Shown here piece after piece: positions 49,491 to 60,119 of a stretch of DNA of 64,000 nucleotides. The notes under the pieces were generated by a model. The model saw only the letters and a program-made list of their open reading frames with translations. It made no database searches and was not told the DNA's origin. This stretch comes from Stropharia rugosoannulata (Eukaryota > Basidiomycota > Agaricomycetes > Agaricales > Strophariaceae), in the NCBI GenBank assembly GCA_028532985.1, contig JANCIK010000008.1, positions 2,356,001 to 2,420,000 on the forward strand, given 5' to 3'. Each line of letters begins with the position of its first letter. Position 1 is the first letter of the stretch. A program made the position numbers and the translations under genes.

Positions 49491-50421
49491 ATGCCTGAGC
49501 AAATCACTCTGTATAGTGCAAAGGTGAGCAGTGGCACGGCGCCTCTCGTGGAAATCGTTATTAACATTCCGTCAAGGTTTGCCCCTGGGCCCATCGAGTC
49601 TGTACCACATTACGAAAGCCCATGACGCATATATCTGACCAGCTTTTCAGACTGAGCTCGCTTTGAAAGAGTCCAAGCTTCCTTATAAGCGCTACGAGAT
49701 CGACTTGAAGAACAAGCCGGAATGGTATGCCCCTAAAGTGAACCCCGCGAGCAAGGTGAGTTCGTCCAATCCTCTCCACGCGTGGCGCATGCTTAGTGTC
49801 GCAGGTCCCGGCAATCGCATATGGTGGACCCGATGTGGACCCAGCGACGCCCTCGCCAGAGTCCCAGAAGATTGCTGAGTCCGGCGTTCTTCTAGAACTC
49901 ATTGCGGACCTCAGCAACGAGGACCTGCTGCCCAAAGACCCCATCGCACGGGCACGCGCGCGTTTCTTCATTGAGACCGTCACTCCTCTCATCAGCGCTC
50001 CCTGGTACGGAGCAGTCGCTCGTGGCGAGGACCCGGCTGCCCTTCTGAAGAACATCGAAACCATACAGGGGCTGCTCCCCGCGGAGGGCTTTGCAGTAGG
50101 ACAATGGAGTATCGCAGATGCTGCGGTGACACCGTTCTTTGCGCGTGCAGAAGTTACTCTGAAGAATGATATCGGGAAGTACGAGGAGGGCAAAGGCAAG
50201 GCGGTATGGGAAACTTTGGAGAGCGACCCCAAATATGCGCGCTTTAGGAAGTACTTCAACGACTTGAAGAGCAGAGACAGTTTCAAGGAGACATTCTATC
50301 CGGTATGTCTTCCTCTGCAGTAATGGGCAGTGTCGTTAATCTGACAATATCGACATATTAGGAGGTCGTAGTTGATGCATTCTCCAAGAATTTCCCGAGG
50401 GCTCCTGCTGTTCAGGCGTAG
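49491..50421 (+). CDS. Omega-type glutathione S-transferase (238 aa)
   Basis: Cytosolic enzyme using glutathione for thiol transfer, dehalogenation or reduction of electrophiles. Five in-frame exons: 49491-49523, 49577-49597, 49651-49755, 49805-50302 and 50362-50421 (717 nt). Exon 1 gives MPEQITLYSAK, the first thioredoxin-fold strand. The 21-nt second exon encodes VCPWAHR, where C-P-W-A is the catalytic cysteine motif of omega-class enzymes. Then TELALKESKLPYKRYEID and NPASKVPAI, the cis-Pro region binding the glutathione backbone. The C-terminal helical domain includes GFAVGQWSIADAAVTPFFAR, the N-capping motif of GST_C. It is one of only two clear plus-strand protein genes and converges on the HAD gene. 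Omega versus the related fungal GTO classes is not resolved. Confidence 0.93.
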
Positions 50422-51486
50422 GCGTAGCCTGTGAGATTTAGGACGCCATTAATCCCTATGTATATTAAGCAGAAGGACAATGATAGAAACTGTGTACAAC
50501 GAACTGGGAAATATGTTGAACGCGCTTTACGCGTCCTGCGTAGTGTTACGAGTCCTATTTATAGGAATCGTTCTTTTAAACCGTCCTTTCCCCGTGTGAA
50601 AAAATAGTAATACCGCGCGAATTTCCCTTTTTGTCCATACCTGCTCGTGACGCGCGACGGTTGATGTTGAACTTGCGTTGAACGTTGACCTCTCGTGGCA
50701 TAAATTTATACCAATCTTTGTCAACGTTCTGCAGGCAACAGACTGCCAAAGCTCAGACAACGGTGGCTTGTGCCGCACCTAGTTCTTCCAATGTTCTGCA
50801 CATGTCTTTGCTGCTGTTGTCGTCAACTTGAAGTTGTCGCCAAGTTGTGGCCCTATTTTGGTTCACTTTTGTTCGCGCATTTCTTTTGCTCCCAGGTGTC
50901 TTCCCGCGTCACATTGAAAGAAAGATGGACTCGTATTGCCGTGCGAAGCATCGGCCTGTAATTGCAAGTAGTGACTGATAGGAAGCGCCGCGGCACAGAA
51001 GATCACATAGATGCGTGTAAGAGGCAACTTTCACACGCCCCAAGCAACCTACGCCCCCCACCCTTTTACCCGGACCATGACTTTCTATAGCACTGCCTAC
51101 TCCTACGAGAATCACAGAGGTGTACTACCACTGCTCCTGGAAGACTTACGATTCTCTCTCATATCTCGCACAAGTCCAGGAGAGAGTGTGTGAGTACGAA
51201 CTAGTTTTCAAATCCACGGCCTCGACCTTCTTCTTTGCATCTCACCGCATTTCCGCACTTAGGATCTATTCCTAACGAATCTAATGGCGATATACACAAG
51301 GATCTGACGCAATTACTGCTCGCCTCCTCTCGGTCTCTCCCCACACTAGGTTGACGCTAAGACTGAATACAAATGTTTCTGTCTTGACCCCTGTCCTCCC
51401 CAGTGTCCGTCTTCCAACACTTTCAGGTGTAGTCAAGGCGTAGCCTTGCTCGAGGCGGGAGGCGCACCGGTCAGAAGACACCGCGT
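50422..51486. other. Intergenic region
   Basis: Short open frames only; no gene seen between GST and tRNA copy 3. Confidence 0.55.
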
Positions 51487-51606
51487 GGTGAGATGGCCGA
51501 GCGGTCTAAGGCGCCAGACTAAGGATCAGAGCAATTTCTGCTCATCATTGACTGTTTATACGGTTATCTGGTCCTCCGGGGCGTGGGTTCGAATCCCACT
51601 CTCATC
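51487..51606 (+). tRNA. tRNA-Leu(AAG), intron-containing, copy 3
   Basis: Exon 1 51487-51524, intron 51525-51565 (41 nt, one longer than the others and the most diverged), exon 2 51566-51606. Exons identical to the other copies. Followed by AAACCTTTTT terminator. Confidence 0.95.
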
Positions 51607-52690
51607 AAACCTTTTTGGTACGTGTTCGCAGCTTCCTCCTTCCCTTGCAACTTGCAAGACGTGCAAATGCTATAAAGAGTAGTTGTTTTGCCTTTCGGAG
51701 ATATTACCAACTCTCGCCTAGATGATGGTGTAGATTCACTGTTTTTCACCCGTTGGCACTTACAACTATCTACTGTGATCACAAGCCCATATATGGGGTT
51801 GAACGTTGATGAGTGACCCAAATTCGAGAGTCTGGCTTTTGCCATGGATATTTCTGCTACGGGGAAGATTTTTGGGAAAGTCAAGCACAGGCACTTTACA
51901 AGCACTAACATAGGAGTAATGGCATGTAATGTAGCTCTAATACTATGCCACCAGTTTGAGGAAGCTGCTATTCCATACACAGACTCGAGTAGAGCGTAGG
52001 CAGGGGTTGGGCAGAGGCCAGGTACAACTCTTGCCTGCCGAGCGTCGGCTTCTAAGTTATCGGGCGGTGCCGAGATGGCGTGCACAAATAGAAACAACTA
52101 CAACGGCAATGAAACGGCAGCTTGCTCCCTTAACATTTTCATGTCTCTGCTAAGGTTCTACAATGCCTCCGCATCGTCGCTTTATATTACTAGAGCGATG
52201 AAATTGCCTTGGAGACACGAAAAGCTTGCGCTAATGCCACCTCTCGTCATGTCCTGCCGTCCCGAAGACCTACGCGTCACGACAAGCCTTCAGTAAGTGC
52301 TCTTCTTCTCTGGTAGCCTTCTTATCCCCATGATGCGAATTTCACACCATGGAGAGGATTATACGTCCTCGTTGAAACCCCAGACTGTGTGTGCACTCTG
52401 GTACACTCTTGCTGTCGCCGGAAGGAACCGCTTACACCCTGGTCAAGAACGGAAATCTGATGGGATTAGGAGCATTAGGCTACTTGTTTTTGAACTGAGC
52501 TGACGTTCTAATTTTTAGGCTGGAAAGGTGTTCATCTATGGAGATCGTATATTAAGCAGGTTTGTCCATTCCGTAGGAAGAAGAGCAAACATGCTGCAGT
52601 GGTAGCCACCGTTACGGGAACGATAGGCATCTGGACAGCTTATACATTTATTTCTTTAACGATATACACGCTGAATACAGGGATCTTCGC
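51607..52690. other. Intergenic region
   Basis: Plus-strand open frames at 51956-52503 lack motifs. No supported gene; 3' region of the HAD gene on the right. Confidence 0.5.
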
Positions 52691-53721
52691 CTATGCTGCT
52701 TCTCTTTCGACTTCATCTGCCATCTCCCCAAGTGTTTCAAACCTCCAAGTCCACTTGGCCTTAGAGTTTGGTCCACCTGGTGTAACATTGCATGTCTCTG
52801 CTGCCTGCCTGTCTATCCACACACTTTGCATGCCGAGCCGATTTGCCGCTTCATGGTCATGAGTAAGGCTCTGAGCAACGGACAGTACTTTATCCTTGAC
52901 CTCTTCCCCATCGTGCAGCTCGAGATCCCCAAACAGCTCAGGATGCTCACCGAAGTACTGCAGCGCAGCCTGGAATCCCCCTAAAGCTGGCTTGTAGCAT
53001 CCGGTGTCTTGTGCAGTGAGCACCAGAGTGAAAGGCGATTTTGAGCCTGGGGTGGCCTGCGGGTGCCAGTACTTGTTGGGATTCGGGTCGGGGAATGTGT
53101 ATTTATTCACTTCAGCTACGCTGGCACCGCTGAGCTTGGCATGGGTATGCTTGAAAGACTCGCGGTCGACGTTGGAGAGGACAACGAGCTTGAAATGCTT
53201 TGCGAGCCGTCTGAGTGCCTCACAAGTATCGGGGAAGACTGTCCAATGCTGGATTGAGTTCCCGAAGGCAGTATGTGCATCTGAAATAGGCGCTTCCGCC
53301 TGAGCTGAGGTAGACGCGCCTGCATCGACGGTGGAGGCGGCGGCAGCGTCGGCGGCAGTAGTTGAGGCGGGCACAGTTGAGTTGGAGGTCTCCCCAGACA
53401 GTGCCTTGAGACGTCCTTCGATGGTCTCATGCACCTTGGCTAAGAGTTCGTTGTAAAGCATGTCTGGGTACTGCGATTGCAAGTCGCTCTCGACGGACAT
53501 GAAGGCGGACAATGCTTCCTTGCGCGACCACTTCTTCGATGCAGGGTACTGGTCGAGGAGAGGACGAAGGGCAATGTATATTCCTGTTTCCCAGTCCTAC
53601 TACCAGTCAGGTTTGTGATCCCTGCGGTACAAGGCTAGCAACTTACTGCAAGAGTACCATAGACGTCAAAGATCAAGACTTTGTAGTCTGTAAGTTTGCG
53701 GCTTGGGGACTCGGAAGACAT
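52691..53721 (-). CDS. HAD-superfamily hydrolase, 2-haloacid dehalogenase-like (type II)
   Basis: Start ATG 53721 (MSSESPSRKLTDYK). Exon 1 ends after VLIFDVYGTLA and exon 2 begins DWETGIYIALRPLLDQYP, so one short intron sits inside motif I. Motif I has the nucleophilic Asp (IFDVYGTL), motif II is VVLSNVD, motif III lysine is in CYKPALGGF, and motif IV is AQSLTHDHEAANRLGMQSVW. This pattern belongs to haloacid dehalogenase type II-like fungal proteins, which in bacteria convert L-2-haloacids to D-2-hydroxyacids through an Asp ester; many fungal members have untested substrates. About 45 residues of Ala/Ser/Thr-rich sequence (TTAADAAAASTVDAGAS) are inserted in the cap domain. Upstream, 377 bp away and in the same orientation, lies the FMN dehydrogenase gene. 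Confidence 0.9.
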
Positions 53722-54098
53722 GATAACGGGTGTGGGCGATGATCAGTGTCGGGATCTGTTTACCAAGTGTATTTTCCTAGAGGCTATCGAGCTGATCGAT
53801 TATAATATAGCTGTCGTGTATCGCGATGGTATGGTACAAACTTCAAAGCCCTGAATGACGCGGAGGCTGATGTTAGCGGCTGCGGCCTGCGGTGCTGACG
53901 ACGTCACCGTCGCATGTCGCTTACTCGATCACTGCTTCTTCCTCATTCAGGCTGTCGACCCTACGGCGGACGTTATATGCTCACCAGGAATAACTGTAAG
54001 TACTTGAGTACTTAAACCTTTTTTAAGATACAGATACTAATTTCACCCTAGACAAGAATTATGTTGGACAAATGCGTTTTATTTCGAACAATATGCTT
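53722..54098. other. Short spacer between FMN dehydrogenase and HAD genes
   Basis: Contains the HAD gene promoter; no gene seen. Confidence 0.6.
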
Positions 54099-56424
54099 TT
54101 ACAACTTAGCACGCGCTGGTACATGCCATTCCGCTCTGTGGAGCTGCTGTTCGGTCAGTTTCAAACTATTCGGGTTAGCTATACTGCAAAATGTTACCAT
54201 TTCTGGACACAGGTCATTAACGTTCGACGCCCCGGCAAGTCTCATTGCAGTGATGATTTCGCGCTGGAGTATTTCAACGACTTTACAGACGCCATGGACG
54301 CCGTATGCCTGTAATTCTGGTTAGTGTATATCAAACGGGCAACTCGATATTTATCCATACACTTTGAGCGTACAAAAATGGTCTCCCAAGGCCCACAGCC
54401 TTTGCACCTAAGCAAATAGCTTTTACGACATCTAGATCAAAGTAAGCTATGTTCCCTCACAGCCTAAAAAGACTTTATTTACCTGTACCACGCCGTACAC
54501 CGCCTATTAAGACTCGTTAGCAGATATTCGGACGGCTCAGTATCTCATTTGATACTGTACCGTCAATATACACTATAATACGCTGAACATGATTACAACA
54601 ATTGCGCTCAAGAGAACTCACCCTCCACATTTTCAAAGACATCAGGTCGTTGTTGGCGAAGCTGGTATAGCACTTCCATCGAAGGAAGGGAGCTACGAGA
54701 ATGACATTCAACGGTGTAAAATGATGCCTTTTGAGGTTACACGTACTAATCAAGCTGGCGGCCTGTGAAAGACATCAATGAGGAGTCAATACAGAACTAG
54801 GAAAAAGAACATACCTCCATGATTAGATATAAGAATCCCATCAACTCCGGCTTCAGCCGCAAGTACAGCGTCCTAACGATTTCAATTAATGCACAATACA
54901 TAATGCAGATAAGACCAGAGAAGAAAGCAGCGTACTTCAACGCATTGAATTCCTGTTTAAAGGTGAGCAATTTGTATTAACATCACCAGGACCAGAGGGG
55001 AATTCCGAACCTTTTATAACAATTGGGAGACTTGAAATACGCCTCAGCCAGGGTATAGTCTTAGAGCACAATTTTAATTTAAGAGTACTAGTGGGATATG
55101 CATTTACTTTACTTGCCTTTTCCCAAGTCATGTCTCGATCGTCGTTCGCGACCAGCGCTCCTGCGGTTGCAAGCATATTTGTAGCGGCTTGGGGCGCATC
55201 GGGTTGATAATACACTGGTCCATGGTCTTGCTCTTCCAATACCCACGGGCTGCGTATATCTCGTTCGCGGTTTGACGCTACGACAGCATCCACGGTTAGG
55301 AATATAGCCTTGTACCCCAGCTTCTCTACCGCGCGGACACGCTTTTCCGCGATATTGTCGTCGCGATTTTTGTATAACTGGAAGAACAGGGTCTGTGATG
55401 GCTCCGCTGCGTGTGCTATTTCTTCTTGAGAAAACGATGCATTAGAAGAGACCATCTGAATTACGCCCGCTTTGAAAGCTCCTTTAGTTATGTTAATCTC
55501 ACCTGTGATATATTTTGTTCGTGGTTAATGGTTTAAACAATAATTTGTACTAGAGCCGAAATATTACCATCTGGATGTCCCAGTTTCGCAAGACCCGAGG
55601 CGCTGACGAACACAGGTATCGATGATTTGTATCCCAATATGGTTGTGGATGGATCACAGTGAGCCACAGGCCGCAATACCCGAGCTCGAAAAAAGAAACG
55701 AGAAAATGCATTGCCATTTTCTGAATAAGCTACAGAACATGTATTTGTCAATGCAAACGGACAAATAGTATGCCTGTAAGCAAGTTCTCACTAATTTCGT
55801 CATCTGCAGCTGACGAGTAGTATGCATAGGCTTTATACGACAGGACTTCCCTGGCGACGGCCTACGTAGTAAATAAGTCAGTACAAATGTTCTGTTCCAA
55901 TAAAAAGGGAACAAAAACCTCTATATCTTTCAAGTTCAAAATCCTGCTTAAAGGTGGCATTGTCTTTCGAGAACGCTCCACTCTTAATTCGTCGTTAGTC
56001 ATTTTACGGTTATGGTTTTCTGTATGAAGGATGTCTATAGAGGTCTGATCCAAAACACCGAGATGTTTCGAAGGTGAAAGGTTTTTCTCTAGAGCATCTT
56101 TGGGGTGTATCGGCACGTATACTGCTGTGGCGTCGCGTCCAGCATATTTCAAGATGATATCTTGGCCACCGGGATGCTCCTATTAATAATCTGGTGATTC
56201 ACTGATTTTCTCGTTTACCAATGAAATCATCAGTACTCACAGGTAAGAAATCTGTAACATCGTAAACCTTATTGTGAATGATAACCCAACAGGATCTGTT
56301 GCCGGCGGAATGGAATTGAGGTATTTTAAAGTTAGGCCGCTAAAAAGAGGTTATTGCAAACGCATTGACGGGCTTACTTCTCCGAATTGTGTTGAGAAAC
56401 TTGTTGAAGAGTCCACGGGGACAT
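54099..56424 (-). CDS. Flavocytochrome b2-type FMN-dependent 2-hydroxyacid dehydrogenase
   Basis: Cytochrome b5-FMN fusion that oxidises L-lactate or related 2-hydroxyacids. Start ATG 56424: [15 protein letters not shown], then (after an intron) [18 protein letters not shown] and [18 protein letters not shown], the b5 domain with heme ligand in HPGG. The FMN barrel starts NLKDIEVFV and continues [84 protein letters not shown] (catalytic His and FMN binding), [20 protein letters not shown] and [10 protein letters not shown]. It ends PARAKL with TAA at 54099-54101. Many introns; the last 33 codons could be read through or spliced (GTAACA donor). A mitochondrial intermembrane-space location is known for yeast Cyb2, but no clear presequence is visible here, so a cytosolic location is possible. 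Confidence 0.88.
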
Positions 56425-57321
56425 ATCCAGTCCCAGATAATGAGCAGATGGGGGAGCGAGGTAAAGAGGGGCTTGTTGCCTCATGCTGCCTCTGCTTGTG
56501 ATATGTATATTAATTTCGGGGTCTAGGCTATTCTTAGATCCACCAGGCGCCGCGCTCACCTGATGTGCCTTCTCGGACGAGCGGAGAGCCGGACTAACTT
56601 GCATGTGGCACATCTACGTCTATCCTAGATTACAGTTGATGGCCTTAAATATATTGTAGAAAATGTTGGGTCGCAATCACAGCTGAGGCAGACTGCGGTA
56701 CAGTAGTGGGACAGATATGCGCAGTACTTGTATGTCCCGGAGTTCAAGTCCAAAATGGAACTTGATTAACCATTTATGGCTATGTATAATTTAAACTATA
56801 CAAGTTACAGTCTGTTACAGTCCACTTGCGCACATTCCTGCTCTCTACCGATTTTATATTAATGTACACTTACGTTTATAGAACATTGCGTGTATAATTT
56901 GAAGCCCGAGGTATTAAGAAGAAATGATTGTCATTGTCGAATCAACGAGTCAGCGATTCATGCTTGCTCGGTTGCCGAACACGGCTTTGTTCGTTGATAG
57001 ACGTATCGATGAAGATACCGCCCCCTTAAGCGCTTGGATGGACATTAGTACATCCTATATTGTACAATTGGCTATAATAGAAGATAGATGATGAGCGCTT
57101 GAGCGCCTTCAGCCTTCCACAATGAATGAGAAGAAAGAATCAAAAAACAAGTCTCATGTACAGCACCAACCATACAATACACTGTATATAAACAGTTCAA
57201 CGTTTCAACTGAATATAATATCTATCACTATCAGTAAATTGTATTTGTAATGGTATCAAGCTTCAAACTTGAAATTGAAAGTCCACTGTTCAAGAAAAAC
57301 TTTGTTGTGGAAAAAAGGTTT
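56425..57321. other. Intergenic region upstream of FMN dehydrogenase
   Basis: AT-rich; no gene seen. Left end must contain the dehydrogenase promoter. Confidence 0.55.
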
Positions 57322-57440
57322 GATGAGAGTGGGATTCGAACCCACGCCCCGGAGGACCAGATAACCGCATAACGATTAGTGATGAGCAGGAGATGCTCTG
57401 ATCCTTAGTCTGGCGCCTTAGACCGCTCGGCCATCTCACC
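57322..57440 (-). tRNA. tRNA-Leu(AAG), intron-containing, copy 4
   Basis: Exon 1 57403-57440, intron 57363-57402 (40 nt), exon 2 57322-57362. Exons identical to copies 1-3; intron nearly identical to copy 2. A T-run follows on the minus strand (AAACCTTTTTT). Confidence 0.95.
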
Positions 57441-58797
57441 ATACGAACTGCCTCCTGGGGTGCCGTTCCGGGCCGCGGCCGGTGTTCCTGTGCCGCAGGG
57501 CGGACAGAAAAGGAGGTGGAGGAGGGAAACAAGAGGGGAAGGGAACCACACATGGAATACAGAAGGAAACCCGACCCGACTCTTTGGTAGTTTTAAGTTA
57601 GCAGGATACCGGGGTCTTGAATACTCTATCATCCCAAATAATATGAAAAATACAGGTTGTATCCTGACGGCCATTCTGACTCAAGGTCACAACAAGGTCA
57701 GTTCGAACAGAATACAAGCATGTTTCTTTTCTCATGGCGATCTCTCACGTTCAGTCGCAACCAGGGATACCCGTCTTGTCTTTTATTTCCTTGTCTTGTC
57801 AGCGGTCATATTCGCCAGACGGAGATCATTTCTGAACATACGGGCCGAGGGAGAAGGAATAACGTGAATGCCACCGTGTCGCGACAACGTCCATGCAATT
57901 TATTCCACAAGACATACACATCCGCTTCGCTGTCAAAGACGAAGAGGATAAGTATGTACAGTACATACAAACACATCTGCTGCAAACATTATACTTAGGA
58001 ATGTATTTATACTTCTTTACGTGCCGGTGCACGAATATGTAAAGGACATTCGCATGTAGAACAAGGAATGCCCGTGGGTATGCGTGATGTAGACGGCGAC
58101 ATCGACATCAAAGCCAAGATTGCAGAGCGTTGGCGACCGACAGGGGTGGTGATCTCGGAGTCGGGGAGGAAGAGCATACGATCGCGAATGCGCCGAAATT
58201 TGTTGAGGCCTCATCTCGGCGAAACACATTTAACCCTGGCTGAGGCGCAAGTCCGAGACGAATCACCTGGGGTCCGGAGGAGCCAAGCAGAAGACGGGGC
58301 CTAGACATCGGTTGGGGGCTGTTGGGGGTACGCGTAAACGGGCGGGGACGGGGTTGGGAGCAAGAACGGGTCGAGTCGCGCGATGATGTGTACCTACGAT
58401 GGAACTCTCGGGCGGTGGCATATCTCGACGTGTGTGACTAGAAATAGGTGTGAACAAAAGATTTGCGGGTAAGAATATGTAGATAATAAATAGTAGCAAT
58501 TGACTCTGGTGTGTATGTAGTGATGCTGATGAATAGTGAAAGCACAAAGAGACTTGAACAGCGGTCCGTGGTCTCACAAAAAGAGATACGCGGCATTGAA
58601 AACCCTCGCATGTATGTATGTGCCTGCAGGCACAGATTAGAAAAGATCTAGTAAAACAGCCAAGCGAACACGATAAGTAAATAGAAATGTGTTTGTGTGT
58701 GCCCCAAACTTCACCAAAGTCATAAAAGAAAACCCTAGAACAGAAACCAAGAAAGAGACGAGAAACAGACAAAAAGAATTCAGGAGAAGCTCAAATG
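57441..58797. other. Intergenic region with G-rich tract
   Basis: 3' region of the DUF7729-like gene. Open frames (57460-57867 plus, 58263-58772 minus) lack motifs. A G-quadruplex-type motif lies at 58340-58358. Confidence 0.55.
58340..58358 (+). other. G-quadruplex-type motif
   Basis: Four G-tracts of 3-4 with loops of 1-2 nt (GGGCGGGGACGGGGTTGGG), preceded by two G5 runs at about 58313-58327. About 440 bp downstream of the DUF7729-like stop codon. Confidence 0.6.
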
Positions 58798-60119
58798 CTA
58801 TGACGTCCTGAGTATCAGCGACATAAATAGGAGAAGGCCTCCCACAATAATCGATGATGGCCGCAGCGACGGCAACGCAGAGCTGCGGATGTTACTTGCC
58901 ACAAAGTTCTGGCCGCATACGGTATCCGTAAGCTGGGCAGTTGCCTGGTAGGTCTGCTGCAGGCCACTCAGCTTTGAAGAATCCGACGAGTTTTGCAGCG
59001 CGGCGGCGTATATGCCCATGATGCTTTTAGAGCAACTGGAACATGTAGGCGTGGCTGACTGGGGAACAGGGATGCCAAGGGGCAGATTGTAATAGTATGA
59101 ATCTGCCGGATTCGTACTCTTGACAGCGTTCAGATAGCAGTAGGTGTTGCTTGTCGGGTCGATTTGACATGCTACATCATACATCACAGTGAACGCTTGC
59201 AGCCCTGTGATTGTAAAAAAAAATTGATGAATTCGCGTACTGGCAACGATGAAGATAGGAGAACAAACCTGTCAGTGTGGTGACAGCCATTGCGTTGCCA
59301 CTGCTCAGCTCCTGGGCACACGAAGTTTGCAGAGCGCCTGCGAACCAGTCCATATTGGCTTCACATTGAGAGAGACCGGTGGTGGTGTTACAGGTTCCCC
59401 AAACGATAGAATTCATCAGGGTCAGATTCGACTGTGCCTGTGGTGAAGTCAGCGGCTGAACATAACAGATACTATGCACTGTCACATACATTGATGAACG
59501 CAGCTGAGTTTTGGAGGAGCAGCGAGAATGGCCGGCACGAGCGATACGGCGCTGAATTTGTCATGTTTGCAAAGAAATTCGAGCACGATATACTCGAGAA
59601 ATTTTGGGCAAATCCTGCATCGAATGACTGCGGAAATGGTGTCGGCAGCGTTGGAGGGACACTGGGAACAGTGGGGATCGGCTGTTGGGACGCAGGAATC
59701 GTCGCGCTTGAAGGGCTGGGACTCGGCGCGCCGTTGGTCGCAGTAGGCAAAACGGTGTTGCTGGGATTGCTTGTCTGCGTCTGTGTCTCCGTCTGCTCCA
59801 GTAGCTGAGGTAGAGGCTCGGGCTGTCGTCTATGATGTCGCCATGCAAGATCATCTTTAACTCCAAACCATTGAAGCGGGAGCGATGTGTCCACTCTGGT
59901 ATCAACAGCTCGAGTAGAGACGAAACCAATCCTCGCGGTGATCATAATAATCAGCAAGGGGACCAGAATTACAGCCATCCTGAACCTTCGACCAACGAGT
60001 TTCTTGACAGCTTGAGGAGAAGCTGGCACCCGCGGTAGATCGTCGAGCAGCAGGGGTTCCGGTTCTATCGCAGGCTCGCTCTGTCGAGCTGGCAGAGGGG
60101 AAGGCGGTGGCGTGAACAT
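58798..60119 (-). CDS. DUF7729-like basidiomycete membrane/surface protein
   Basis: Start ATG 60119 (MFTPPPSPLPARQSEPAI); the only longer frame begins with a non-ATG codon. An N-terminal cytosolic Pro-rich tail and KKLVGRRFR precede one hydrophobic segment (MAVILVPLLIIMITARIGFV), then a Ser/Thr/Pro/Gln linker. The Cys-rich domain follows: NFSSISCSNFFANMTNSAPY, RSCRPFSLLLQNSAAFIN, (intron) AQSNLTLMNSIVWGTCNTTT, DWFAGALQTSCAQELSSG, (intron) VMYDVACQIDPTSNTYCYLN and PTCSSCSKSIMGIYAAALQN. It ends in a hydrophobic stretch (SSIIVGGLLLFMSLILRTS) that suggests a GPI signal or second membrane anchor. These blocks match what I recall as DUF7729, a Basidiomycota family of unknown function. N-glycosylation sequons (NFS, NMT, NLT, NTT) fit an extracellular domain. 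Confidence 0.75.

Noticed and set aside
58263..58772. 169-codon minus-strand frame downstream of the DUF7729-like gene
   Set aside because: Composition follows simple-sequence 3' UTR (CA-rich, G-rich on the other strand); no motif.
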